A stretch of 64,000 nucleotides of DNA from Paramacrobiotus metropolitanus (Eukaryota; Tardigrada; Eutardigrada; Parachela; Macrobiotidae), in NCBI RefSeq assembly GCF_019649055.1, contig NW_026570225.1, positions 1,736,001-1,800,000 of the forward strand, read 5' to 3'. Position 1 is the first letter of the stretch. Each line of letters starts with the position of its first letter. The notes beneath the pieces were generated by a model. The model was not told the origin of the DNA, searched no databases, and saw nothing but the letters and a program-made list of their open reading frames with translations. Of this stretch, positions 9,860-21,592 are shown piece after piece. The translations under genes and the position numbers were made by a program.

Positions 9860-12388
9860 TTTTAGTGATCCAATAGCAAGTCGTACTTCCATCTTCTTCG
9901 CCCTTTTATATGGATGTGTGGGGGAGACTAAACGACGGGGCCGAGGTTGGATGACGGGACACCTGTGTTCTGATGGTACTGTCTTCTCCCAGTGGACAAA
10001 TAAAGCTGTGTCCTCACATGTCACTGACTGATTGCTGCTGCCGCAGATTGCACTGCACGTCATCCCTTTGTAGAGATGTAGCGGCTCCTGCTTTTGATTT
10101 TTTCCCAAGACGGACGAATACGTACCATCGTAAGACACCAAGTGTACATTCCCTTGACATACCATGTAAGTACGTGCAGGCTACTGATATCACGGGTATA
10201 AACAAAGACGAACTAACTCGTATTACTGTATTACTCTCGGCACGAACTAGTCTATTTTACTTGTATTGTATTTTACTAGTCTATTGTAGTCCAGACTCGC
10301 GATCAGCATCCGCTGCGTTATACGGTAGTACATGTATTTTGAATTGCTAATAGCCAAATTCAGCAGTTATCTGAAAGAGCCTTGACCTGGCGCACTGACC
10401 TTTGGGAACGTATTTTGAGCAGCCTTTTCCTTAATAAAAATATATTTATGCATGATACAAAAGAATTTCGAACCGCAAAAATGCAAAATCAGCCTCAGGC
10501 TGCATTTGCTTCTGATATTTAATTATGTGCTTCAGCAGGTTTATAAAACGTGTACTTTACCTTACGTATCTGTACTACACATTTGTATCACCACACAGAA
10601 AATGCCTGACTATATGGGCAACAATTTGTAATACCTGAACTCGGTATTTTTCGTAGAGTAGATGTACTCGTACATTTGTTTCGCGCGGGATTGTTGACTG
10701 ATGTACCTCTGCACTCTGCAGTAATAGTAGGGTATTAGTTCATGCGGTAACGCGCAAAGAATTGCCTGCAAGATGAAGTTCCCTTTCACGTAAGACATTT
10801 TACCTGGTTAAGACTGGTTAGGTGACTTTTCAGTTAATACATTTTAGGCGACTTTTCAACCACAACTCTGCAAAACGTATTTCTGTGTTGTGCCCAGCGT
10901 CGATCGGAATTTGCGGCAGTTTAAAATCAAAATGTTTGTAAATGAACTTGTACGCCATAAATACTGTATAAACTCACCGTACAGTTGAATACCGGTTAAA
11001 ATCCATGATCGTGACTTTGCGCCAGAAAACAGTTTTATTAAAGTATTGGGAATTGACTTTGTGAGTCATGCACAACTGGTACGTTACTATGTCCAGCTAT
11101 TATTATTGCGGGAGTGGCTACATTATAAAATTGCTTACTGTAGCTGTTATTATCCGGTTAAACACGATCAGACCAACAATACTCCTAGCCAATCGGTTTA
11201 ATTTCCTGGTCGACAATGTTTTTCTGCGCCGGTGGATGTTGTTGGAAAGAGACTTAATTAGATCATGGCTAGGAGAACGGTCAATGGCGTTCAGTTGCAT
11301 CATTAATAGCGTGTGGATATGTACAGCTAGATTGTAAATGAACTGATGAACTGAAGTCGGTCGATAATCCACAAAAGCACACTGTGTCCGAAAATTATTT
11401 GAGTCCGGCACACAACTGACCAGATATTTGTACTTGTCGGTTCCTTTGACATCAATGGAGCCGACGCCTAGTGCGGACGGTCCTGGGGATTTCTCTGTCC
11501 CTTAATATCGTGTAAATACAGTAATTGTTTGGATGATGTTCCAGTAATCTCGCCTACTCGTATCTTCCGTTTGTGCAGGAGCCTGAAATTTGTTTTCCTG
11601 AAATCATATACTTAATTTTTCGGGATTTCGGTATCCCGGCAAATTTCTCCGTACATCCGAACAGAGAAAGGGGGATATTTTTAATGGTGGAATATGTATG
11701 TGCTACGTCAGGTCGCCTCAGCTTTCTTAAAGTATTAGAAGTATTTGCGACTACATATCCTACGTTACTGACTGACGCGCTTCCTAACAATTTAAAACGG
11801 CCCGCGCTCAAGCTCTGACTCTGACTCAGACTCTGACCGCTCAACCTCTGACTCTGACTACTCAAAGTCTGACTCTGACTGTCCAAACTCTGACTCTGAC
11901 TGAATAACCTAAGAATAACTTAAGAAACCTAAGAAACCTAAGAGAACTAAGAAACCTAAGAAACCTAAGAAACCTAAGAAACCTAAGAAACCTAAGAAAC
12001 CTAAGAAACCTATTAAGAAACCTTCAGAGTCAGAGTCAGACTTTGAGCGGTCAGAGTCAGACTTTGAGTAGTCAGAGTCAGAGTTTGAGTGGTCAGAATC
12101 AGAGTCAGAGTCAGAGTTGGAGTCCAGGCCATTTAAAACCGGTCTGTTCGCGACGGTGAATTACGGTTATTTTAGGTGCGGAATGCACTCACTCAATAAA
12201 TGCAGACTGTCGGTCTTCCGTGTTAATACAGTGTTAATACTCTTCTTGGATGCTAGAACATTTTAAAACCATACTTGATCCAAGTAAATTTTTTCGTTTA
12301 TGATTTCGAAATGTGACTTCAAAATTCACTGCATTTGAATATTCCGTACTTTAGGTTTTCGTGAGGATCGTTTACGACAGTGCTTCCA
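9860..12388. other. Intergenic region upstream of WDPCP, no supported gene apart from repeats
   Basis: Open frames here (up to about 125 codons) show no recognisable domain or splice pattern. The only clear structure is the palindromic microsatellite complex at 11809-12120. The last 250 bp precede the WDPCP start codon and should hold its promoter, but no TATA box or other element can be singled out. Confidence 0.5.
11809..12120. repeat. Palindromic microsatellite complex
   Basis: The left arm (about 11809-11900) repeats CTCTGACTCTGACT with spacers such as CGCTCAA and ACTCAAAG. The right arm (about 12024-12120) repeats AGAGTCAGAGTCAG with TTTGAGCGG and TTTGAGTAG spacers, which is the reverse complement of the left. 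Between them, about 11905-12022, lies an array of CCTAAGAAA nonamers. The whole can fold into a long stem with the nonamer array as the loop. Confidence 0.85.
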
Positions 12389-15300
12389 ATGGCCATAAAT
12401 GTACCCGTCGTGGCTCATCTGCGTGTTTTATCTCTGATTGCTGATTTGCGAGGTACGTAAACATCACTCGAAAAACATAAGTTGTAGTTTAATATAGGAT
12501 TTCAGTAATTCTGTTTTGATTTATGTAGATGAACTGCCAAACTGCTCCAAATACATTCCTAAAGGTTGGTTGGTTGCTTATGCATTAAACAATTGACTGC
12601 ATCAACATTAAACTTGGATTTCAGTAGGTTAAAAAGACACTAATTTTATCGTTGCATTTCTAGAGCAAGTACTCGTGGGAAATACAATCCGAAGCTTTCC
12701 TGTATCGTCACTACAAAGTATCCTATATTCAACTGAATCTTATCTATGTGAACTAAGAAGTGACTGACATTTTCTTATACAGGCATTGGACTGAAACCAT
12801 CTTTACCACCGAATTCTAACTTGGCTCAGCTGGAGGTATTGTTGTGAGACGGATGTTTGCCCGAACGAAACAATCCCATTTTTCCATTTAAGATCTGATT
12901 TAGTTGTTTTGTATTCGCTTGATGTTACTCGTTGCTTTTGTACTTCCTTTCATTATCTGAAATTAGTGAATCAAAGTTAAAAATTCTGATTTTTTAAAAA
13001 CTGACAATTTTTGGAGTTAAGAAATAAACCTGGTTTTATTATGAAAATTTTTATGTGACATGTTTTCCTTGGCAGATTCTCTTGCAACATTCAAAAGTTC
13101 TGGGTTGGCACTGGACAAATCGGTTCCGATTGCAGGTTTGAATATCTTCGCAAATCAGCTTAACTTTGAGTTGTTGAGTTGTTAATATCTGTGGGATTGT
13201 AGTCCTGCAGATCATCATCGTTCTTACTTCATAGGTCTCCAAAAGTAAATTTTTATTGTATTTTAAGATTCTGCTTTCATCTTGTGTATTGGTGAACGTG
13301 TTTCTGAATCCCCAAAACGGAATCGATGTTGTCAAAGTGACCCTGGACCAGACGCTGACCCCGACGGTACGGAAACGTTTTCCCGTCTGCTGCGAGGTAT
13401 CGGACTCGCTGGTTGTGGTTGGATTTTCAAATACGGAATTGACCTCTTACCGTGTAAATGGGCCAAAGGATGGCACAGCGGTGAGTTCAGCCTTGTCGAT
13501 GCTTTTAGACCGACTGTGCTTTTAGCATGCGCCCATATGTGGCTGCTGAGATCGGCAATTCCAGTACAGAAACGTTTCGCGTTTTGCAGATTTGCCATTA
13601 CAAGAAACGCTCAAAGCTGCATAATAACTGCGATATGCAAATGGCCTTTAGCGATGATAAAACCAGGGTCAGTTAATCCATCCTAATTGGAAGCGTTTTG
13701 GAATTTGGAATGAACTCCACATGGTTTTTTACCATAGACATGGAATTGCAGATGGTATTATGCTTTGCGCCGGTGCGGACGTACGCCGGCAGACAGTGGT
13801 TCCCAAAAAAAGCAGAGGATTCCTGTTGGACGCTCCATGTCTACGCATGCGACGTTAGGGACGGCGTTCCGCTCAAACGACTCCACAGATCTCAAGGCAG
13901 AGCTCGCTCCAGAGTTCTGCAACTCTGCTTCTTGTAAGGCTGCAAGTACCGATGATTGCTGCTTAAGACACTAATGCTGCAGACGATTTTTTAATATACA
14001 TACACTGCAGTTCAAGTACCGTACATCGTACGTACCACCATGATAAGGAAGAAAGCTAGGTCTGCGCGCCTTAAAAAGTTTCCTTTTTATTGCTTTCAGT
14101 ATTTGTCAGCGAATCATAGTTTTTTTTGCAGTTTTTGTTGTTACACAAGATATATCGGTACTGGTACATCAATTATTAAAATATAATTTGCCACCGGAAC
14201 GTAATGCCGAAATTATGATGCTTTCTTTAGACCAAAAATTCCCGGATGTTTCATCGTGATGGATTATGTCGATGGTCCGGAACCAAACATTTCGGTTTTG
14301 TACTACGGAACTAATGGACGATCTCTCCAACTCTTCTCTTGTGTCAGTGTGGATACTTTGGGTACACTTGAGTAGCTACATACCCTACAGTAGTAGTCGT
14401 TATACGAGTATATACAGCAGTAGAATTTGTATAGTATAGCCTTAACAGATAAAACAATGTACTTTCCAGCAACTCATTCGCTGTGTACTCCAAAAACAAG
14501 TGAAACTGAACTAAATTAGTAAGTCATTAAATTTTAGTTATTTTAAGTTCAACTACTGCAGAGGTCAGGACAGTATGCAGGAAACGTGCATGATGGGCAA
14601 GACTGAATGTTGAGATTGTTGAGCGCATGTCGAGAAATGGAGTTGACATCTCGGGTTTTTTAGGATATGCGAACGCACTGATTCATTACGTTTCATAGAG
14701 AAATGTGCCGTGCAAGTGTTTATTTGCCGCACAATTAAGGTGTTTTAAAGTCTTAATTCATTTTTGCAGGAACGTTGCTTTCTTCGGCCATTCATGCTGA
14801 AAAAGAACTAATTGGGATTGGCTTGGAAGACTGTTCTGTTGCAATTTTTGACATCCGGCAAAATACTCTCCGTCGAAAGATTTGCGACGTGGTAAAACGG
14901 TGGCAGTTCTTCTTATTTGCCATTAGTAATTTCTTCCTACATTTAGACCGCTGATTTAAAATTAATTTACAGAGACCGGAGCACATTAAATGGAATCCGG
15001 ATGGACTTTTCCTGGCCATTATCAATTCAGAAGCTTCCGTCCAGATTATGGACCTATCGTTACAGTTCCTTCCGCAACTGTTTCTGAATGATGTGGAAAG
15101 GCCGGCTAATCGTTTACGCCTACGAACGTCTTTTAAGTAAGCCCTTATTAAGAAATTTAAAGTCAAAACCTTATCAAGCGAGTAAAATGATATTCATTTG
15201 TCACTTTTACATTGAATTATGTATTCTAGTACGTGTAAAGGTATGAGGACAGAAATTACGCACATTTACTCAATTGTTAGCATTGACTTCACTGTTTTTC

Positions 15301-16994
15301 CATAGTTCGGTATCGCCACTAGCAAAATGTGAGTGGATAAGTTTGATCGCCGAAGGTCAGACCGACTCGCCCACCGGTTACTTCTCCTCAGGAATACTGC
15401 TCCAGTTTGAACGGTAATCGTGTTACTGTATATGCAGCCCTTTACTTGTTACAACGATAAAAACAAATAATCGTAGACAATTTACAGAGGACCTTTGTCC
15501 ATCCTGTCCTTTGCCAGAAATCCTGATAATGTGTCCCAAATCCAAGTATTAGTAAATTATCGGATAGCACGAGAGGAATTTATTCAGGTTTGCCTAACGG
15601 TTTCAAAATTCTGTGGTTAAATTAATCAGTTGCTGAGAATTTGCTTTTTAATTCAGGTTGTGCGATTACTCAAGCAAACAAACCACGAAGCAAATTCCAG
15701 AGAAGCGATAACCGGGATTCGCAACTTGTTGGGCTACATTGTTCAAGTTATTCAGGAGCCCGATGAATCAGTGGGCGGTAAATTCTTACAAATTTTAGTG
15801 GAGATATATATGACCAGCACACTGAGCTTTAAATTTTCAGCAGGTCTACAGCTATATAGTGTAGCTCTGTATTCTGAGCTACGAACATAACTGTATAACT
15901 GACCTTTTTATTAACTTATGTCTATTATGCGTATTGTATAATTGTACTATACTTGTATTGTACAGGATGACAGTATATAGTAGAATAACGTGCTTGGCAC
16001 ATGGTAGCGGTTTTAAGCAAATTTGGTTAACGAAAGAAAAAAGCTGAGAATTTATCCAGTACTCCCACTCTGTATATTAGCTGCAGCTGCAGCAGAGAGC
16101 TGCAGTATCTGAGTCCTCTTACTGACGCACTGGCGTGTTTTGAGTATTGGAATGAGCGATATCTTACAACATTTATGCCTATCGTTAAATTATATTATAA
16201 CAGATGTTAATTAATTTAAATTTAAAATTAGTTGTTAATTAATTGCAGATCTGATATGCGATGCGCTCTCTACGCTGCAGGAGGCAGCATCCACCGCACA
16301 GGACGAGAGTGCTGAAGAAACGTATTACTCGGTGGGCAGACTAGTGTTTAACTTTTTCTTAAGGTAAGTCAAGATCCTTGCATTAAAACTGATGTTTTAT
16401 ACAGTGATAATAAACTGAAAGCTTTCGTAGAGTTGGTCAGCTTTCTTCGGCACTTACAGCTGCCAAAACGCTCAACGATGAGCGTTTGTATAAGGTACGG
16501 TGATTTAGCTGCAACGTTACACTTCTAGGAGTGTATATCAGGTTAAAATGCAGCTACGCATAAATCATTGTGGGAGGTTCCATGAATTAGCAGCCGCGGT
16601 ACATAATTTACTTTTAGCAAGTGTGGCGAGCAGCATGTCGTCGCGGCGAAACTGAGATGATTACCGCCGCTGAGAAGGAGATGACGGAGTACAAAACATC
16701 CGAAAAGGAACTGTTCGAATTGTTAGAAACCGACCGTAAGTGGGGTCTCTCAGTCGGATTGGAAACCGGCAATCAACATGTTTTACTGCAGGAAATGATC
16801 ACGACGAACCGGATTATATGACAATATACCCGACCATCACTCCCACGGCCCCGCCTCTCAGTCCATCACCCCTTCCGCCGCGACTGATACAGCCACCACC
16901 AGGAGGACGCTCAGCCAGTCGCCTGTCCAGCGTCTCAACTACTTCGGAACGGTATATACCGACCTTTATGTGGACGGACATGGGAACAGTTTAG
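12389..16994 (+). CDS. WDPCP: WDPCP/fritz, planar cell polarity and ciliogenesis effector
   Basis: The WD-repeat protein fritz/WDPCP acts with inturned and fuzzy (the CPLANE complex) at the base of cilia and in planar cell polarity. Seventeen exons chain with consistent phases to 654 aa: 12389-12452, 12529-12564, 12783-12835, 13076-13135, 13268-13480, 13509-13667, 13738-13933, 14132-14200, 14770-14891, 14973-15136, 15306-15413, 15488-15587, 15657-15777, 16249-16363, 16431-16494, 16618-16735, 16792-16994. Diagnostic stretches are SDSLVVVGFSNTELTSY, the IGLEDCSVAIFD beta-propeller strand at about residue 300, WNPDGLFLAIINSEASVQIM, and FERGPLSILSF at about 412-422. After this comes a helical C-terminal half (REAITGIRNLLGYIV, then VFNFFLR). 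Order and spacing follow vertebrate WDPCP. The Pro-rich tail (TAPPLSPSPLPP) is poorly conserved. The start is the first ATG in the frame forced by the splice chain. Exons 6-7 are least similar to the family, but their phases fit. Confidence 0.9.
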
Positions 16995-19993
16995 TATTGT
17001 TTGTTTCTTACGCATGTTTTGTCAAAAGAAAAATGTTGAATTAGCTTTGTTGTACTAATTGTAAGTAATCCGCAAAAGTGACCTCTGCAGTGCATTTTGT
17101 GATGGTATGCGACGTGGTATTGTCAATCCCGAAGAGAAACCAGTGGCTGTAACTTGTGTAACAATGCATTACGTATACCTAGTATCATCCGAATAATATA
17201 ATTGCGTTATTTTGACAATTATCGTTGTTTAGAAACTTTTTCGCTATTTCTTTTTTACAGCCCAATTCGGGTACATTGCTTCCCGTATAGAAGCATACTA
17301 ATTAAATTTACAAACAAAAGTATCTTGTGCATTGAGTGGTCGCAAATAGAAGTACTAGCCATATTTACTATGCATAACAGTTCTTGTAAAACGATATGCA
17401 TTTCTGAAGATCTGCGTAATATTTGTACTGGTTGCACCTCGGTGAAGATTGACGAATATCCGGAGACATAAATTTCTTTATGATTACGATATTGTTGTCC
17501 TACATAGCGTCATTCCGACTGTGTAAATCTACGTAATGTATTTACTTTTTGCTCGACCAGTTTTGGTAGGTACTTCATGCTTGCATCGACCAGCAGCGAC
17601 TACCTTAAGCTTACAATCAGCACGTATGATTACCAGTTTTATGGAGCTTACAATCATATCTGAAGTGGCCATTAACGATCTACATGCTCATCTACCACGC
17701 AAATTTATAACTACTTATTCAAGCAAACGCTTGTAATTTATGGATGCTTGCAAAAAGTCGAAAGATATACGTTCTGCATTTCGACAATAAACTATAATTG
17801 CCAAGCAGTTAAGCAATAATTAATATAATTCCAAAATGCGTGTACGCCGATTGGCGGTCAGCGCACAAGCTCCCTGTTAGAGGACACCGGTGGCTCGCCT
17901 GAACAGCATTCTGTCCGCACACGGCACAAAACAAAAACACACCACATCAGCACCGTCGCCGATCGATTCGCGCTTGATTGGTTGTCCTGTTCAATATTGA
18001 AAACTTTTTCTACTTGTTGAGGCTATGAACTTGTGAATTCCCAAGGTAATCACGGTTAAATTAATGTCTTTAATTAAAAGAACGAACAGCGTGCTTTAAA
18101 TATAGCCTCTGTTGTGTTGTGTTGTGTGTGTGTGTGTGAGCGTCGCCGCATGGAAAAAAACGACCCAACATACTCTGCCGGCAACGCATCTCCTGGTGTG
18201 CATTTGATCGCGATGTGCACCGAATACCGCCCACTTTGAAGACGCCTTACCCAAGTGAGAGAGAGATGGTCATTATTAAATAAGGTAAGCATAACAGAGC
18301 ATTCCTAAACGGTGCACTACTGCTTGTAGAAAGAAAAATATCCTGCTCCGACCAGTTGCCTGATCGTCTTTGGTAGACGTGCGCTAAGGAAGCGCAAAAA
18401 ATATCAGCAGGTGGTGAATAAATTTCTCAAACCGGCGAATATCTCCTCAACCGCCGCTTAAACCACCGTCGCGACATTGCGTGCCTACTTTAAAACCCGT
18501 CCATTACGGCTCATACGGACATGTAAAGATTTCCTTCGCTCTCTTTTGGAATGCGCTTTAATAACCTAGTGGAACAAGACGGTGGATTATGTTTGAGAGA
18601 GAGAAAGTGAAATTATTATCCTCAACACAACCCTCAGCTGTGTGTTTGTGTGTGTACGCCGAATGAATGGCTAACTTTGATTCACACTTCTTATTGCCGT
18701 TTTGTACATGCACACACTTTCCGTGCCGCCATAATCATTCGCTCTGCTGCGCGCACACACTGGAATTTGTTTACCGTTCTTCATTTACCTGTTAGATGAG
18801 ATGATGGAATTCTTGCTGAATGGGCATATTTTTCTATGTGGATTGGCTATTCTCGCGCTCCACTGATTACGCGCCGGTATGGAATTGGCGTTTATGTGTT
18901 ATGCCGAAGAGTGAAAACGTTTTATGATATCTTTCACTTTTTTCTTCGTCTCTCGCTCTCTTACCGTCCACAAGTGCAACTGTTAACTGCACAATCTCCT
19001 ACAAGCGGTTGTATTATTTTCCATGCTGACGGATCTGTTGTCACACGGAGAAAAGTGGAGGGATTTATTGCTGACAGCGGCTGTTTGTCCGCCATCTTTC
19101 GCCTTTTCCATTTTGTATTACTATTACTTGAGCGAATTTCGGCCCAGTGAATTCTGTGCATTGGATGCCAGTTGAGCACTTGTTACAATTTAATGTGATT
19201 CGCGCTGATCGCTTTTGCCCACAGAAAATGTAACGCTGACCACTTGGGGATTTTTTTCCCGACGCTGTTGTCGATTATCCCCAAGCGATGAGAGACAATG
19301 CTTGAGATGTGATGCGGTAAATCGAATTAGCACGTATTCGCTCCGTTAGGGCCTCTTGTGTATTGTTCAGATACTTTCGAAACCGCGTTCTAATGAGTTG
19401 GGTTATTTTGCGAAATGACGAATAACTTAATCTTTTAACATTTGAATACATACTATTTCATTTTCACGCTTCGGTGAGTATGTGAATAGTCAGGAGCGTT
19501 GCCGTATTTTTACTGTCAATGTGATAATTTCGCTTTTTAATAAGTTCCAGCATTTACCGAACGAATTTAACTGATTAACGATGCCTTTTCGAATAGTGAT
19601 TGGTCAATCTTGAATTAACGCGGAACTCTTTTCATAATGGTTGTTTCATAAGAAACGGTTTGATTTCTTAATGATTTCTAAAAAACTTTCAAGAGGCCGC
19701 ACTTAAAGATTGATTGTTGTCAGCGGTCGGTCGGACGAGGAGAACGTCGTGACGGGAAGTGATAATCCACTTACCGATCATCAAACCTTGACTGTATAAA
19801 CCGTCAACAGTAGCCAGTCGGCGTATTGTGCTGACCGACCGACCGCTGTCTAGCACGCCGCTGTATATGTGAATAATTAATTAATTTACGTAGCCAGGCT
19901 CGTTGCTTTCCGATTGGCTTAAGACCTATGCGCGGACTCCTTACAGGTTGATGAATGCTGGATTGTTGAATCGAGTGCAGTCTGTGCGTGGCC
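16995..19993. other. Intergenic and probable 5' regulatory region of the PTB-domain gene
   Basis: This 3-kb stretch between WDPCP and the PTB-domain gene has no supported coding exon. It holds a (TG)n run at about 18118-18138, a GAGAGAGAGA tract at about 18594-18606, another TG-rich tract at about 18640-18655, and a 14-bp inverted repeat at 19721-19847. Such GA and TG tracts are common near animal promoters. An untranslated first exon for the downstream gene could lie here but cannot be placed. Confidence 0.5.
19721..19847. repeat. 14-bp inverted repeat upstream of the PTB-domain gene
   Basis: CAGCGGTCGGTCGG at 19721-19734 is the exact reverse complement of CCGACCGACCGCTG at 19834-19847, with about 100 bp between. 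It ends 146 bp before the PTB-domain start codon, so it lies in the promoter or 5' leader and could form a stem in the transcript. Confidence 0.65.
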
Positions 19994-21592
19994 ATGGCGG
20001 TTCCATTGTGCCGGTGTCGGGTGCTGTATTTGGGCTGTGCAGTGCCCAAAATAACCAAAGACGGTCTGCAGGGCATCCAGGATCCCCTGAAGGACATCTA
20101 TCCCGAGGGCGGGGCCGCCGATGTCACCGGGATCGATGCGTGGCTCAGCGTGTGGAGCAATGGATTACTGTTGGAGTATCTGGATTCGATGGGGCTTACG
20201 GTGACGAAATTCATGCCCATTGAGACGCTGCACTACTGTGCGGCGGTGCGCTACGTGGAGGTGACGGCCATTAGCGCGTCCACGCCCATCTCCGAAGTGG
20301 TGACTATGCGGTTTTTCCCTCTAGACCATCACCAAGCGGCGGCTAGTCCCCACCATCCGCCGCTGTTTTCCTGTATCATGCGGCGCACATCGGGAATAAA
20401 AGTGTTAGAATGTCATGGATTTATCTGTAAGAACGAGATGGCAGCCAATGCCTTGGTTCGCGCATGCTTTCATGCGTTCTCCGACAGTATGCATTTACGT
20501 TTGTATGACTTTGTCCCCCGCCAAGCCGTCCCGGTGATCATTCCCAAAACTAAGAGTATTTTTAAGTTTGGCAAGAAATCACGCTCCAAATCACTGGGTC
20601 CGCCGCGGCTAATTCCCATGCGGCCGGCCGCCACGGTCAATTTGGATCCTTATGCCAATGTCAATGGCAATTACCGCATCTACAATGACTGGCGATCCCC
20701 GTCGACCACCTCATCAGGCACCTCTCGCCCGGTTTATCTGGCCACGCACCCAACACCCCGCTTGGTGAAATCGGCCGGCGGCGATTATCGTTATGCAAGC
20801 AACGCAATCTTGTCATCAGCATCCTCATCAGACCGGATTGGCAGTCATCAGCGCAAATACCAGCGCGTATGGTCCGGTAGTAGCCAATCCGGCTCGGAAC
20901 GTGAGCAGTACATTTACGGGAACAACCAACTTAATGATCATTATTCCACACCATTGACCAACAGCCACACACAGCGACCGACCCGAGCCCGGGCCAACAG
21001 TCGGCGCAGTCAGAATGACAGTGATTACGCCGATGTGGTGGTCATGCGTCATCAACTCCGCCACCGATTAGGCTCCACGGACGACGTCTATTCCGCGTCG
21101 GCCTGGACCAACCCGATGACCTCATACCAACCCGGCACGAAACCGCCGTCGAGAACGAAAGAAGAGTACTACGAAACCTCGGTGACCGAGACCAAAAAGG
21201 GCAAGAAGAACAACGCGAAAATGGAAGAACACGAGCAGAGCAGTGTGACGTATTACCGGACAAATCCGGCACCGTACATGAGCGAATTGGAGCGTACTTT
21301 ATCCAATGGACAGCATCTGCCCCGGCGGAACTCCGGCTACAAACGCTACGAGTCAATGCCGGATTTAAACAAGATTAACGGTGCGGAAGTGACGAAAGGC
21401 CGCGATGAACTGCCGGGTTTGATGAATGGAATGCGATTACAGGGATCAGCTGGCTCGGCTGACCAGACGTCGACCGGCAATACGACACCGATTTCCACGC
21501 CGGCTACCTCGCTCAACGATAGCTTACGCGGCCGGAAACGCAACGGCCGACCACGGACGCCCGAGATTCCCGAAGCTGATTATTATCATTGA
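19994..21592 (+). CDS. PTB/PID-domain adaptor-like protein, single exon, 532 aa
   Basis: An intronless ORF starts at an ATG in a strong Kozak context (GCCATGG). The N-terminal part, about residues 10-165, reads as a phosphotyrosine-binding (PTB/PID) domain: VLYLGCAVPKITKDGLQGIQ, then GIDAWLSVWSNGLLLEYL, PIETLHYCAAVRYV, a HPPLFSCIMRRT strand and the closing helix NALVRACFHAFSD. PTB domains bind NPxY-like peptides or phosphoinositides in adaptor proteins. The remaining 365 residues are low complexity, rich in Ser, Arg, Pro and Tyr, with KEEYYETSVTETKKGKK and RRNSGYKRYESMPDL. No catalytic domain is visible. Similar PTB proteins of this type occur across protostomes, but I cannot name an orthologue with confidence. 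An AATAAA lies about 410 bp downstream. Confidence 0.85.
   Translation: MAVPLCRCRVLYLGCAVPKITKDGLQGIQDPLKDIYPEGGAADVTGIDAWLSVWSNGLLLEYLDSMGLTVTKFMPIETLHYCAAVRYVEVTAISASTPISEVVTMRFFPLDHHQAAASPHHPPLFSCIMRRTSGIKVLECHGFICKNEMAANALVRACFHAFSDSMHLRLYDFVPRQAVPVIIPKTKSIFKFGKKSRSKSLGPPRLIPMRPAATVNLDPYANVNGNYRIYNDWRSPSTTSSGTSRPVYLATHPTPRLVKSAGGDYRYASNAILSSASSSDRIGSHQRKYQRVWSGSSQSGSEREQYIYGNNQLNDHYSTPLTNSHTQRPTRARANSRRSQNDSDYADVVVMRHQLRHRLGSTDDVYSASAWTNPMTSYQPGTKPPSRTKEEYYETSVTETKKGKKNNAKMEEHEQSSVTYYRTNPAPYMSELERTLSNGQHLPRRNSGYKRYESMPDLNKINGAEVTKGRDELPGLMNGMRLQGSAGSADQTSTGNTTPISTPATSLNDSLRGRKRNGRPRTPEIPEADYYH

Noticed and set aside
9833-10165. 110-codon minus-strand frame with several cysteines
   Set aside because: No signal peptide, no regular cysteine spacing and no neighbouring exons; likely chance.
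11554-11886. 110-codon minus-strand frame with an S-Q-S-Q-rich start
   Set aside because: The S-Q-rich part is the microsatellite read in frame; the rest has no domain and no splice context.
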